Shown here in pieces: positions 26,536 through 36,800 of a DNA stretch of 64,000 nt. This DNA comes from an uncultured Bacilli bacterium (GTDB lineage Bacteria; Bacillota_I; Bacilli_A; RF39; UBA660). The notes below the pieces were generated by a model. The model was not told the DNA's origin and did no database searches. It saw only the letters and a program-made list of their open reading frames with translations. The stretch spans positions 79,743-143,742 of the forward strand of contig CAKOIF010000001.1 in the NCBI GenBank assembly GCA_934086485.1, given 5' to 3'. A program made the position numbers and the translations under genes. How positions within the stretch are numbered: position 1 is the stretch's first letter; each line of letters starts with the position of its first letter.

Positions 26536-27033
26536 ATGACAATAGTAGATAAAGAAGTATTAAAAAATGGAAATGTATTAAGAGGTTTAAGAGATAGAGT
26601 TTTAGATAATCCAAAAGTTGAAAATATTTCCCCATTATTAGCTTGCATGATAGATTCTGATTTATATGTACCAATGAATTTAAATATTTCAGTTGAGGAT
26701 GCCAAGACATTTAAAAATTCAAAAGTAGGGGATAAGGTTTCACTAAAAAATAAAATGAAAATGAGACCTGATTGGTTAAAAAATGAAGATGATTCTGATG
26801 ATTTGTTTCTTCCAGTTTTTTCTAGCGTTGATGAAGCTACCGAGGAATATAATAAAAACTTTTCATGGATTAATTTATCACTTGATGATTGTATAGAGTT
26901 TGTTAAGTCTAATGATAAATGTGTTGGTATAGTTTTAGATGCTTATACAAAACCGTTTGTTATAACTGGAGATTTGCTTAAAATATTAGAAGATATATTA
27001 AAAGATTACAGAAAAAATGAAGAAGATAAATAA
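26536..27033 (+). CDS. SseB-like domain protein
   Basis: 165 residues. The N-terminal part VLRGLRDRVLDNP... with SDLYVPMNLNI and the later LFLPVFSSVDEA and GIVLDAYTKPFVIT follow the pattern of the SseB N-terminal domain (enhanced serine sensitivity protein B), in which a strand brings a value of interest to a binding surface. No membrane segments. AGGAGG ribosome-binding site at 26521-26527. The molecular role of SseB-like proteins is not settled. It is followed by an 89-residue unknown gene with an independent RBS. Confidence 0.65.
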   Translation: MTIVDKEVLKNGNVLRGLRDRVLDNPKVENISPLLACMIDSDLYVPMNLNISVEDAKTFKNSKVGDKVSLKNKMKMRPDWLKNEDDSDDLFLPVFSSVDEATEEYNKNFSWINLSLDDCIEFVKSNDKCVGIVLDAYTKPFVITGDLLKILEDILKDYRKNEEDK

Positions 27034-27081
27034 CAGTTTATCTCATGTGGTGATAAAAAAAAGAAAAGGGAGGTATTTTAA

Positions 27082-27351
27082 ATGAATACTATTGATTATT
27101 TAATAACAGCTGATGGTGTAATTGAAAGAGGGATATTTTACAATTATATGCATAATTTAGGTTTTAAAGATAATATAAATCTTACAAGAGAATATATGAT
27201 AAATAGTGATTATCCTTTTGGAGTTTGCTTGAAAAATAAGGAAATGATGGTAATTGAAAGTGCTACTAATTGTTATTTAATGCAGAAAAATAATAAAGTA
27301 AAAACTGTGGAAGAATTTAAAAAGATAATAAATCTATTAAATATAAAATAA
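27082..27351 (+). CDS. Hypothetical protein, 89 residues
   Basis: I do not recognise it. The protein is soluble, with a central Cys-bearing segment FGVCLKNKEMMVIESATNCY and a C-terminal helix. An RBS (GGGAGG) lies 11-16 bases upstream and the frame is used throughout, so it is likely expressed together with the SseB-like gene. Nothing more can be said. Confidence 0.55.
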   Translation: MNTIDYLITADGVIERGIFYNYMHNLGFKDNINLTREYMINSDYPFGVCLKNKEMMVIESATNCYLMQKNNKVKTVEEFKKIINLLNIK

Positions 27352-27399
27352 TAGAGATGATATAGCAAGTAATATAGAAAATTATTTCTTGAATTTGAA

Positions 27400-27447
27400 G
27401 TTGCTACAAAGAAAAAAGAACCAGTAATATCACTTCGTAGAAAGTAA
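27400..27447 (+). pseudogene. Remnant of a second ABC-permease C-terminus
   Basis: Read in one frame it gives VATKKKEPVISLRRK and a stop, matching the end of the ABC permease (PAKIASKKDPVISLRSE) at 26422 in sequence and in the DNA run CCAGTAATATCACTTCGTAG. The rest of the gene is gone, so 27352-27460 is a scar of deletion or unequal recombination between tandem transporter copies. Confidence 0.6.
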
Positions 27448-27460
27448 TATAATTATAGTA

Positions 27461-28540
27461 ATGAAAAAGTTAAAAATATTACTTTTAATTATTGTTACTA
27501 TTATGGCTTTGTATGGCATTATTATGATATATTCGGCATCAAGTATTTGGGCACAATATAAGTTTAGTGATGCATTTCATTTTGCAAAATATCAATTTAT
27601 CTTTTTTATTATAAGTTTTTTATGTATGTTAATTGTTAAAAAAATTGACTATAATTTGTATAAGAAACATTCAAATAAAATTCTTTTGTTAAGTTTTATT
27701 TTATTAATATTAGTTTTAATTCCTGGCATTGGAACACTTAGAAATGGTTCAAGAAGTTGGTTTAAAATAGGACCATTTGGTCTTCAACCTAGTGAAATAG
27801 CTAAAATAAGTTTAATTATTTTCCTTTCAAAATATTTAGAGAAAAATCAAAATAATTTAAGTAATATTAAAAAAAGTATATTACCAGTTTTGGGAATTAT
27901 TTTCTTATTCTTTGGACTTATCATGCTAGAACCTGATTTTGGTACAGGAATGGTTATTGTTTTATCACTTATGCTTATTTTATTTATAAGTGGTGTTAAA
28001 CTTAAATTTTTTGCTTCATTAGGTATATTAGGAATTTTAGGAATAGCAGGGCTTATTATTATTGCACCATATCGTCTTAAAAGAATAATATCATTTTTAA
28101 ATCCATGGTCAGATCCCTTAGGTAGTGGTTATCAAATTATTCAATCACTTTATGCTATAGGACCAGCAAGTCTTTTAGGGCTTGGTTTTGGTAAATCTAT
28201 TCAAAAACAATTTTATCTTCCTGAACCGCAAACTGATTTTATATTTGCTATTATTTGTGAGGAATTTGGCCTTGTCGGAGCAATAAGCGTTATAATTTTA
28301 TTTATTAGTTTATTTTATATTATTTTAAAAATATCATTAAAACAAAGTAATTTATTTGCAAAATATTTATCATTTGGGCTTGGCATGCAAATAATACTTC
28401 AGGCATCTCTTAATTTATGTGTAGTTACCTCACTTATACCAGTTACTGGAGTAACACTTCCATTTTTTTCTTATGGTGGAAGTTCACTACTTGTTAGTAT
28501 GATAAGTATTGGAATAATCCTTAATATCTGTGAAAGTTAA
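27461..28540 (+). CDS. FtsW/RodA/SpoVE-family peptidoglycan polymerase
   Basis: SEDS-family glycosyltransferase that polymerises lipid II, about 359 residues with ten helices. Motifs: IMIYSASSIWA at the start, GSRSWFKIGPFGLQPSEIAK, MLEPDFGTGMVI, FLNPWSDPLGSGYQIIQSL and TGVTLPFFSYGGSSLL. The match with the septal type (FtsW, SpoVE) is a little better than with RodA. No Shine-Dalgarno sequence precedes ATG 27461, and TATAAT ends just 7 bases before it, so the mRNA may be leaderless. Penicillin-binding protein partner not in the window. Confidence 0.9.
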   Translation: MKKLKILLLIIVTIMALYGIIMIYSASSIWAQYKFSDAFHFAKYQFIFFIISFLCMLIVKKIDYNLYKKHSNKILLLSFILLILVLIPGIGTLRNGSRSWFKIGPFGLQPSEIAKISLIIFLSKYLEKNQNNLSNIKKSILPVLGIIFLFFGLIMLEPDFGTGMVIVLSLMLILFISGVKLKFFASLGILGILGIAGLIIIAPYRLKRIISFLNPWSDPLGSGYQIIQSLYAIGPASLLGLGFGKSIQKQFYLPEPQTDFIFAIICEEFGLVGAISVIILFISLFYIILKISLKQSNLFAKYLSFGLGMQIILQASLNLCVVTSLIPVTGVTLPFFSYGGSSLLVSMISIGIILNICES

Positions 28541-28566
28541 TAATTTTTATTTAGTTAATTATAAAA

Positions 28567-28597
28567 AATAATTTGAGTTTTTCAAATTATTTTTTTA
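28567..28597. terminator. Bidirectional terminator between ftsW-like and peptidase genes
   Basis: AATAATTTGA, GTTTT loop, TCAAATTATT, with A and T runs on both sides. The minus-strand peptidase stop codon lies within the stem, so both convergent transcripts use it. Confidence 0.75.
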
Positions 28598-29555
28598 TTG
28601 TTCTTATAAAAGTATCACTTTCATTTGGAACAATTAATTTAGATTCTATTGCGTCAAGATAATCTAAATGAGTATATAAATCAAGTGAAATAATATTCTT
28701 ATAATCCTCAATAGTTTTTTCTTTATTAATTTGATACTTATCATATAATTCTAATGCAAATAGGGAACTTATTACATATTTTGCAATATCTTCATATGAA
28801 GAGCTATATACTTTTCTTAGTTCTTCTTTAGTAATATTTTTATTTTGATATAACAATTTAAAAAAATGATTATCAATATTTTTAATTTGTTCTATATGTA
28901 TAAATCTATTAATATTATATTTAAAATATAAATCTTTTGCTTCATTAATTAAGTTTTCTATTATTATTTTTTTTACTTCATTAATATCATCTTTATTAAA
29001 ACCATTATTTACTAGATAATCACAAAGTATAAGTTCTAAGAAAACACTTTCTATTTCTTCGAAGTGTGTTCTTGCTTCATTATTATATAGTTTTGGATTT
29101 TTTTTCATATTTAATGCATGTCCATATTCATGTACTAGAGTAAATATATCCTCAATAGTTTTTGATCTAGTCATTTTTATTTTAATATTATCATTATTAA
29201 GATATGTTATACCAACAAAATTTCTAATTGGATTATTTGCTGCAAAAATAATATTTTTATCTTTATTAATAAATAAACTAATAAAATTACTAAAAAGTTC
29301 ATCATCTAATTGTTTAAAAAATTCATATACTGTTTCAAATAATAATTTTGCATTTACTCTTTGATTAAAAAACTCTAATTGATATGAATTATAATTATTT
29401 TCCTTTAAAAAAGTACTTAAAAATTCTTCATAATAAAGTGAGTTTTCAACTTTAATATTATCTAAATATATTTTATTTCTTAAAAAGAACTTAGAAATGT
29501 GTTTATCATTTTCATTTTCTTTTTTTTCTACTATATTAATATTATTCATTATCAT
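28587..29555 (-). CDS. M3-like zinc metallopeptidase, half-size (copy B)
   Basis: 322 residues. The active-site TLVHEYGHALNM is a gluzincin HExxH, and the third ligand is probably in FEEIESVFLELI, the layout of M3 oligopeptidases such as PepF. It is roughly half of a normal PepF (about 600), with no signal peptide, so it is a compact cytosolic version. The upstream gene is a paralogue and overlaps its 5' end by 14 bp (translational coupling). The start could be the ATG at 29555 or 29549; AGAAAGAAAG stands before the first. Substrates unknown. Confidence 0.7.
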   Translation of the reverse strand: MIMNNINIVEKKENENDKHISKFFLRNKIYLDNIKVENSLYYEEFLSTFLKENNYNSYQLEFFNQRVNAKLLFETVYEFFKQLDDELFSNFISLFINKDKNIIFAANNPIRNFVGITYLNNDNIKIKMTRSKTIEDIFTLVHEYGHALNMKKNPKLYNNEARTHFEEIESVFLELILCDYLVNNGFNKDDINEVKKIIIENLINEAKDLYFKYNINRFIHIEQIKNIDNHFFKLLYQNKNITKEELRKVYSSSYEDIAKYVISSLFALELYDKYQINKEKTIEDYKNIISLDLYTHLDYLDAIESKLIVPNESDTFIRTIKK

Positions 29556-30477
29556 CTTTCTTTCTAATTAATTTTCTAACATTTTCTCCATAACTAATAG
29601 GAACTCCTATACTTTTTAAATATTCTTTTGATTTATTATTTTTACATAAAATTCTTTTATAAAGATAAAAGGCTTTTTCAGGATCTTTTAAATAAATATC
29701 ATAAAGACCATAAACATATAAATCACTTATTGCATAACATGCTTGATATGTAAATGGATTAGAGTAGATATATTTTAGGTATAAGTAAAATTCATTATAA
29801 TTAAGTTTATCTTTATTTTTTAGAATTTGAAATATTTTTTTATAAAGTAAGTTATCATATGGAAATATATTTTCTTCTTTCATAAAATCATATATATCGT
29901 ATTTTAATGAAGTTTGATCACTGGTTCCTTGAGTAACAGCACAATACATATTAATTAATTTTGATGTTTCCTCATCATTAATAGTATTCATTAAGTAAAA
30001 GTCTGATAATAGTTCTAAAAATTTACTTTCAATTTCTCTATAATAATGTGCTTTAATTCCTTCGGTATTAGATATCATTGATAAAGCGTGACCATATTCA
30101 TGAACTAAAGTATACACATCTTCAATAGTTTCAGTTTGACCGGCCACTATATAAATATTACCATTTTTAATATTAGTATACCCACCAGCATCCTTTAAAT
30201 CTTTTTTAGTGAATATAACATTATTGTTTCTTACTTTAAACATACTTAAAAACTTTTTGAATATTTCTTTATCAAGAGTAGCAAAAAAATCATGAGTAAG
30301 CATAAAAACATCTTCTTTAGAGTATTTTTTACTAAATTTTGGAATATCAATGTCCTCATCAATATTGCTATTATAAATATGCTGTTCAAAAGGTAATGCA
30401 CTTGTTTCTATTTCGATATTATCCCAAGCAATATAATCTTTAGTATTTAATTTTATGTCACCATATTCTGATTTCAT
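29542..30477 (-). CDS. M3-like zinc metallopeptidase, half-size (copy A)
   Basis: 311 residues; TIEDVYTLVHEYGHALSM and YYREIESKFLELL match copy B and the M3 oligopeptidase pattern. Together with copy B it forms an operon with a 14-bp overlap, presumably by tandem duplication. AAGGAG lies upstream of the start and a promoter (TTGCAT, 16 bp, TATAAT) at 30532-30505. The two copies differ widely in sequence outside the metal site, so the duplication is old and they may act as a heterodimer or have distinct substrates; this is inference. Confidence 0.7.
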   Translation of the reverse strand: MKSEYGDIKLNTKDYIAWDNIEIETSALPFEQHIYNSNIDEDIDIPKFSKKYSKEDVFMLTHDFFATLDKEIFKKFLSMFKVRNNNVIFTKKDLKDAGGYTNIKNGNIYIVAGQTETIEDVYTLVHEYGHALSMISNTEGIKAHYYREIESKFLELLSDFYLMNTINDEETSKLINMYCAVTQGTSDQTSLKYDIYDFMKEENIFPYDNLLYKKIFQILKNKDKLNYNEFYLYLKYIYSNPFTYQACYAISDLYVYGLYDIYLKDPEKAFYLYKRILCKNNKSKEYLKSIGVPISYGENVRKLIRKKDDNE

Positions 30478-30504
30478 TATATCTCCTTTACGTAGGTAAT
30501 GTTT

Positions 30505-30532
30505 ATTATATCAAAATTATTTGCAAATGCAA
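30505..30532 (-). promoter_or_regulatory. Promoter of the peptidase pair
   Basis: On the minus strand TTGCAT (30532-30527), 16 bp, TATAAT (30510-30505). It overlaps the glmS promoter, and ATTTGCAAATGCAAT forms a near-palindrome between them. Confidence 0.6.
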
Positions 30533-30550
30533 TATAGTAAATGTTATAAT
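30521..30550 (+). promoter_or_regulatory. glmS promoter
   Basis: TTGCAA (30521-30526), 18 bp, TATAAT (30545-30550), about 50 bp before the ribozyme. Confidence 0.65.
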
Positions 30551-30596
30551 TAATATACAAATTATAAAATGTGAAAGGAGTTAGTTTTTTTATAAT

Positions 30597-30690
30597 AGCG
30601 CATGGCCTATTTAGGTGACGAGGACTTACATTGTCGATTTATCAGCGGATATGTAAGCGGAGCAGTTTTACTTCGGAAAATACTTTAAAA
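30597..30690 (+). ncRNA. glmS ribozyme/riboswitch
   Basis: The leader carries the glmS ribozyme hallmarks in order: AGCGC at the predicted cleavage site (between A30597 and G30598), GTGACGAGGAC, TTATCAGCGGATATGTAAG and a hairpin AGTTTTACTTCGGAAAATACT-like at the end. Glucosamine-6-phosphate binding triggers self-cleavage and lowers glmS expression. The order of conserved blocks matches the Bacillus ribozyme, though the P2 stem is short here. Exact ends are approximate. Confidence 0.85.
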
Positions 30691-30746
30691 AAATAAAATC
30701 AAAATTATAACAAAGAGGTATTTAATAAAACAAGAAAGGAATTTTT

Positions 30747-32498
30747 ATGTGTGGAATTGTAGGTTACAAAGGTAATCAAAATAGCATTCCTGTTTTATTA
30801 AATGGGTTAAAATCTTTAGAATATAGAGGCTATGATTCAGCAGGACTTGCTTATATAAACGGGGGTAAAATAACAATTAAAAAAGCTATAGGAAGGGTTA
30901 AAAATCTTGAGAATTTAGTTACTAACGAAGACTATGGAAATATTGGTATTGCTCATACAAGATGGGCAACTCATGGGGGAGTAACAGATAAAAATGCTCA
31001 TCCTCATAAACAAGGTAAAATAACTTTAGTACATAATGGTATTATTGAAAATTATAAAGAACTAAGTGAAAAGATTGATACAAAATTATTAAGTGAAACT
31101 GATACAGAAATATTATGTGCTTATATAAATAAGTTATATAATGAAAATCACAATATGCTTAAGACTTTAGCAAAACTTAAAAATGATATAAAGGGTAGTT
31201 ATGCACTTGCAATAATTAATGAAGATGAACCAGATACTTTATATGGGGTTCGTAAAAATGTACCATTAATACTCGCTAAAAACGATAATGAATATTTTTT
31301 AGTATCTGATATGACTGCAGCACTTAAATATACAAATAAATTTTATTTACTTGAAAATGATGAAATTGTTAAAATTTCTGATAAAGAATATATTTATGAT
31401 AGTGATCTTAATCTATTAAAGAAAGAACTTTTAACTTTTGAGGGAACAAGTAATGATGTTATGCTTAAGGGTTATCCTCATTTTATGTTAAAGGAAATTC
31501 ATGAAGAACCAATGGTTATTAATAATATTTTATCTTATTATTTAACTGATGGTAAGTTTAATGAAAATATGCCTGAATTTAAAAAATATAAAAATATTTA
31601 TTTTGTAGGATGTGGAAGTGCTAGTTATACTGCAGACATTGCTAAAAAAGTATTTGAAAATTATGCAAATATTAAATGTGAAGTATTTTTAGCAAGTGAA
31701 TTTAGATATCAAAAACATTTTTATGATAAAGATACATTAGTTGTATTTATTTCACAGTCAGGAGAAACTGCGGACACTTTAGAGGCTCTTAGAATTACTA
31801 AAAGTGATGGTATAGATACATTAGCTATTGTTAATGTAGTGGGTTCTTCGATTGCTAGGGAAGCAGGTAAAGTATTATATATTAAAGCAGGAACTGAAAT
31901 AGCTGTGGCCACGACAAAAGCATTTACAGCCCAATATTTACTTCTTACACTTATTGCTCTTAAAATGGCTGGTATAAATGATTTAAGCAAGTTTTATAAA
32001 ATAAATGAAGCATTAGAAACTGTATTTGCTATAGACTTTCAAAAATATGCAGAAAAAATATATACTAAAAAAGATGCGTTCTTTATTGGTAGGGGAATAG
32101 ATTATGGTTTATGTGAAGAGGGAAGTCTTAAGTTAAAGGAAATAAGTTATATAAACTCGTCTGCATTTGCTTCTGGAGAACTTAAACATGGTACTATATC
32201 ATTAATTGAAAAAGATACTCCAGTTATGGGAATAATAACTGATGATAATCTTGCTCTAAAAACAATTAGTAATATAAAAGAGGTTCATGCAAGGGGAGCA
32301 TATAGTTTATTTATTACAAGTTTAGATATTGATGGTGACTTTTATGATGATAAAATTAAAGTACCTCATATAAATAATTATATTGATCCTATTTTAATTG
32401 TGGCAAGTTTGCAACTTCTTGCATATAATGTTGCTCTTTTAAAAGGCGAGGATATAGATAAACCAAGAAATTTAGCTAAAAGTGTTACTGTGGAATAA
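30747..32498 (+). CDS. glmS: Glutamine--fructose-6-phosphate aminotransferase (isomerising)
   Basis: Makes glucosamine-6-phosphate for peptidoglycan. N-terminal Cys2 nucleophile (MCGIVGYKGN) of the glutamine amidotransferase domain, YRGYDSAGLA, THTRWATHG-like IAHTRWATHGG, HNGIIENYKEL; then two SIS sugar-isomerase domains with GCGSASYTADIA, SQSGETADTLEAL, GRGIDYGLCEEGSLKLKEI and the C-terminal RNLAKSVTVE. 583 residues, near the usual 600. Expression is under the ribozyme upstream; the RBS is AAAGGA. A terminator overlaps its stop. Confidence 0.97.
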   Translation: MCGIVGYKGNQNSIPVLLNGLKSLEYRGYDSAGLAYINGGKITIKKAIGRVKNLENLVTNEDYGNIGIAHTRWATHGGVTDKNAHPHKQGKITLVHNGIIENYKELSEKIDTKLLSETDTEILCAYINKLYNENHNMLKTLAKLKNDIKGSYALAIINEDEPDTLYGVRKNVPLILAKNDNEYFLVSDMTAALKYTNKFYLLENDEIVKISDKEYIYDSDLNLLKKELLTFEGTSNDVMLKGYPHFMLKEIHEEPMVINNILSYYLTDGKFNENMPEFKKYKNIYFVGCGSASYTADIAKKVFENYANIKCEVFLASEFRYQKHFYDKDTLVVFISQSGETADTLEALRITKSDGIDTLAIVNVVGSSIAREAGKVLYIKAGTEIAVATTKAFTAQYLLLTLIALKMAGINDLSKFYKINEALETVFAIDFQKYAEKIYTKKDAFFIGRGIDYGLCEEGSLKLKEISYINSSAFASGELKHGTISLIEKDTPVMGIITDDNLALKTISNIKEVHARGAYSLFITSLDIDGDFYDDKIKVPHINNYIDPILIVASLQLLAYNVALLKGEDIDKPRNLAKSVTVE

Positions 32499-32512
32499 AG
32501 TAGCACTTTTTT
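32478..32512 (+). terminator. glmS terminator
   Basis: AAAAGTG and TACT pair with AGTA and CACTTTT across a small loop, followed by more T. The stop codon sits in the loop region. Confidence 0.7.
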
Positions 32513-32525
32513 CATATTATTAATT

Positions 32526-33044
32526 ATGGATTTAATTATTAGTTTTTTATTTGTTTCTATTATTGGCACGCTTTTTCATTTTACATACGATTATTTTAAT
32601 CATAATAAGGTTGCATCAATTTTTTCGGCAGTTAATGAAAGTACGTGGGAACATATTAAGATGGGACTTTCATCAGCACTTTTATTTAGTATTTTTGATG
32701 GATTTAAATATGGTAAAATTGGTACATATTTTTTTGCTAAATCAGTAAGTTTACTTATGATAATCTTGATTATACCCATACTTTTTTATGGTTTTAAATT
32801 ACTTTTTAAACGAAGTTTTCTTATTATAGATATCTTAATATTTTATATTGCTACATTTTTAAGTTCTTATTTATTTTTCTATATAATCAGAAATATTAAA
32901 GAAATATATATTTTAAATTATATTGGTTGCATTGTGTTATTTATTATATTTAGTTTATATTTACTTTTTACAATTATGCCACTCAAAAATGAATTATTTT
33001 TAGATCCAATTACTAAAAAATATGGTTTAGATAGCAAAAGATAG
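32526..33044 (+). CDS. DUF6512-like membrane protein
   Basis: 172 residues with about five transmembrane helices. IFSAVNESTWEHIKMG near residue 35 is the recurring signature of a small integral membrane family known as DUF6512 as far as I recall. Function unknown. No Shine-Dalgarno sequence is visible, and the ATG stands 5 bp after TATTAT (32515-32520), so a leaderless transcript is possible. Located right after glmS and before a YdcF-like gene. Confidence 0.6.
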   Translation: MDLIISFLFVSIIGTLFHFTYDYFNHNKVASIFSAVNESTWEHIKMGLSSALLFSIFDGFKYGKIGTYFFAKSVSLLMIILIIPILFYGFKLLFKRSFLIIDILIFYIATFLSSYLFFYIIRNIKEIYILNYIGCIVLFIIFSLYLLFTIMPLKNELFLDPITKKYGLDSKR

Positions 33045-33079
33045 TTTTATCATTTTAATTATTATGATAAACTATTGTT

Positions 33080-33814
33080 ATGAAGAAAGTATTTTTTATT
33101 ATTAATATTATTTTATGTGTTATATCATTTTTATATGGAATATCTATTTTAAATGTAAATTCAGGTACTCTTTTTTACTTAATTTGGTTTTTAATTAGTG
33201 CATTTTTTATTATTATAGATTTACTTATTTACTTTAAAGTATTTGAAAAATATAAAGTTTTTAAAAAAATTTTTATCTGGGTATGTTCTATTGGAATTTG
33301 CATATTTTTAGTTATTCTTAGTTTGATTATAAGTAAAATGAATGTAAAAGTAGTAAAAAACTTGGATTATATTATCGTTTTAGGTGCTCAAGTTAAAGAA
33401 AGTGGCCCTAGTGTAGTTTTAAGATATCGACTTGATAGAGCAGTAAGTTATTTAAAAGAAAATGATAATACTTTAGTAATAGTTTCTGGTGGGCAAGGTG
33501 CAAATGAAAAAGCTACCGAAGCAAGTGTTATGAAAGAATATCTAATTAATAAAGGTATAAATGAAGATAGAATTATTATTGAAGATCAAAGTAATACCAC
33601 TAAAGAGAATTTAATTAATTCTAAAAAAATAATTGGTAATGACAAATCTATAGGAATAGTTACAAATAATTTTCATATGTATAGAGCCCTTTTGATAGGA
33701 AAAAAGTATGGAGTTAATGCAGTAGGTATTCCCTCAAAATCTAATAGTTATTACCTTCCTAACAACCTTTTAAGGGAAGTATTTGCATATATAAAGTTTA
33801 TTATATTAGGGTAA
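33080..33814 (+). CDS. YdcF/SanA (ElyC)-like membrane protein
   Basis: 244 residues. Three N-terminal transmembrane helices are followed by a DUF218 domain: IIVLGAQVKESGPSVVLRYRLDRA, VIVSGGQGANEKATEASVMKEYL, GINEDRIIIEDQSNTTKENL, and TNNFHMYRALLI. Family members act in envelope or peptidoglycan-lipid carrier homeostasis. No obvious RBS; TATGAT (33063-33068) lies 11 bp before the start, so the leader is very short. Confidence 0.8.
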   Translation: MKKVFFIINIILCVISFLYGISILNVNSGTLFYLIWFLISAFFIIIDLLIYFKVFEKYKVFKKIFIWVCSIGICIFLVILSLIISKMNVKVVKNLDYIIVLGAQVKESGPSVVLRYRLDRAVSYLKENDNTLVIVSGGQGANEKATEASVMKEYLINKGINEDRIIIEDQSNTTKENLINSKKIIGNDKSIGIVTNNFHMYRALLIGKKYGVNAVGIPSKSNSYYLPNNLLREVFAYIKFIILG

Positions 33815-33843
33815 TTGAATTTATCCTTTTTTTATGGTACAAT
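33815..33843 (+). promoter_or_regulatory. Promoter of the 1076-residue protein gene
   Basis: TTGAAT (33815-33820), 17 bp, TACAAT (33838-33843) with an upstream TGG extension. Confidence 0.65.
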
Positions 33844-33866
33844 AATTTCACTTTATGGGGGTAATT

Positions 33867-36800
33867 ATGGATTATCAAAAATTTATGGAACTTGTTCCAA
33901 AAGAAACAAAAGATTTTGTATTTACAGTATTAGATCGTCTAAATTTTTATGAGAATGCTTCTATTTTTGTTAAAATCAAAGGTTTAGATGGTTATTATAA
34001 GAAAAACTTCATTACAGGTGATGAAATTAAAATATTATCTATAATGATTAAAATATTAAATACTACAGTATATAATTCTTATTCAAAAGGATTTTTAACA
34101 AGGGACATATATTATCAAAATTTTAATGATATAGGAAATGAACTTGGTAATATAGGCATAAGTTCATTTGAAAAAGGTCCCAGTGAGGAAATACTTTATA
34201 AGAAATATATTGACTACTTTTCCTTTTTAGACAAAGAAATAGATTATTTAACTCTTTCACCATTAAGAATATTTAATAGAGCTTTAACAAAGATTTATAA
34301 TGAACCAAAAAATATAGAATTGTACTTAATATCATTACAAAAAGCATTAGAAATACTTCCAAATAATACTAAAATGAATGAAATTGAAAAGAAGTATTTA
34401 AGTGAAATCAGAAATGATTTATATGAAAAGGCAAGTATTGATGTTATTAAAGTCGTGGAAAATGCCTCTATAATATTTCAAAAAGCAAAAGATAACTTTA
34501 ATGACTATAATGACTTATCAAGTATTACAATTTTAATGTCTATACTTTTAAGTAGTTCTTGTAAAGAGATTCAAAGTAAACTTTCTTCATATGAATTTGA
34601 CATTGTAAATAAAGAAAAATACAGTACTTTTATAGAAAATGAAAAAGTAGATTACGAAATAGTTAAATATTATTTTGAAAAATATTTAAAATTTAAAAAT
34701 GTAAATGAATTATTTTTAGCATTATTTGATAGGAAAGTAACTAATTCTGTAGAGGTTGAAAAAATATTTTTAAGTGCAGGACTTTCTAAAGAAAAAGCAA
34801 AAAGTATTTTACTCACTCCCTCAAAAGAGAAAATTATCTCTAACTTTTACTCTGATATTCCTCCAAAAGAAAAATGCGATTATCAGTTGATATGCTCTAT
34901 GTATAATAGCGTTAATACCCAAAATAAAAGAATTTACCCTAATGATAATATGTATTTAACTCTTATTATATTTGATTATCAAAATAATGGAAAACTATCA
35001 AAATATTTTTTAGAAAATGGAGTTACTCTTGAAATGATTTTATCTAAATATAGTATTATATTAAGTGACTCTCAATATATAGACTATCAAACATATTTAA
35101 ATGAAGTGTTAATAGGCTATAAAGATGCAAAAGATAAATTAAAATTTATGGCAAGTAGTGATTTTATAGTTAATTTATTTAATGAATTTGCTAAAAATAA
35201 AACAAATAATTTAGAAAGTGATATTAATAATTATTATAAACTTATTGCAATAAAAGAAACTGAGGAATCTTATGAAAGAATTTATAAAGGTAAAGATAAA
35301 ATATATATTGATTTTTTAAATACCTCTTATGAAATATATGATAAGTTAAGAAATCTTGATGTAGTAAATAGCATTTTATCACAAACTGATTTAAAAGTAT
35401 TATCAATAATGATTGCAATAAATAGGCTAATAGCTTGTTTCTTAATAAAGGATGGATTAGATAAAAATGGTCTAAATAAAGTACTAGGAGAAGTTTATAA
35501 CGTTAAGTTTAGTCTATATGACAGGGTAGATAGCTCATTTGAAATTAATCTTTCTAATGGAAAAGTAAGTACAACTTTAATACAAAAAATAAATGTTGGT
35601 GATCATCCAGTAGAGGTTGAAAGAGAGTTTGGCTCATATTTAGGTGATGATTTATTAAATACTTTATATAAACTTTTTGAGGTAGAAAAAGATAATAGTT
35701 TAATTTTGAAAAAACTATTTATGGGTAAAACTATAGATGAAATTAAAAATAGTATTGATAATGAAGCAAATAGGTTCTTTAATAAGAAAGAATATGATGA
35801 ATATCAAAAATTATTATGTATGCCAAATGATAATGCTTGTGATTCTACAAAACAACTCCTTAATAAACTTTGTATGATAAATTTAACTGATATAAAAGTA
35901 AACATTTTATATGAATTTGTAGCTATGAATTTTGATAATAATACACTTGATTTTTATCAAGATGCTTTAGAAAAATATGGAATTACTAAAGAAAGTTTGA
36001 AAGAAAAATTTGGATTTATTAATAGTGAATTTGCTTATAATGAAATTAATTTAGAAAACTTTATGTCTTTAGTTAACTATTTTATAGTTGAAAATAATAA
36101 TCACAAATATAAAAATAATATTCAAAATATATTAATTAGTTTAATTGGAGACGGTTATTTTGATGAATTAATTACTAATAAAAAAGCACTTTTATATGAA
36201 CTTAAAGAAACTAAAAAATATATTCCATCACTTACTGAAACTATTGAAAATTTACAAAATAGTGTAGTCGAGGAAGTTAACATTGATAGTTTAAGCGAAA
36301 TAATGAAGTTTGGCGATGCTTTAACTGGTGAATATGAACTTGTTACAAGTGAAGAAAGAAAAGCCTTAGAAAGTGATAGTAGTGCATTATCAATTCAAAC
36401 TATAAATGATTTATTATCAAGAAAAAATAAACCTAAAAAAGGATTTTGGGCATCATTATTTGAGCCATATGAAGAAGAAAAAAATATTACTGATGTTCCA
36501 ACTTTAAAAGAGGCAATCAACAAAAATATTATGATATTATCTAGGGAACTTTTAACATTTGATTTGGTAAGAAAATATATATCAGTTTATTTTGCTAAAA
36601 ATCTAGAATATGTTAATAAATCTAGTGAAGCACTTGCTTTATTAAATGAAAGACTTAGTAAGTTAAATCCTAAAGATACTTTTGAATATGCTTCCTTTTT
36701 AGAGGTAAATTCAATGAAAACAATTATGACAGAAAAAAATAAAAGATTTAATGTTACAAGCTCGCTTTTAAATCAAGAATTATATAAAATTAATGCCGCA

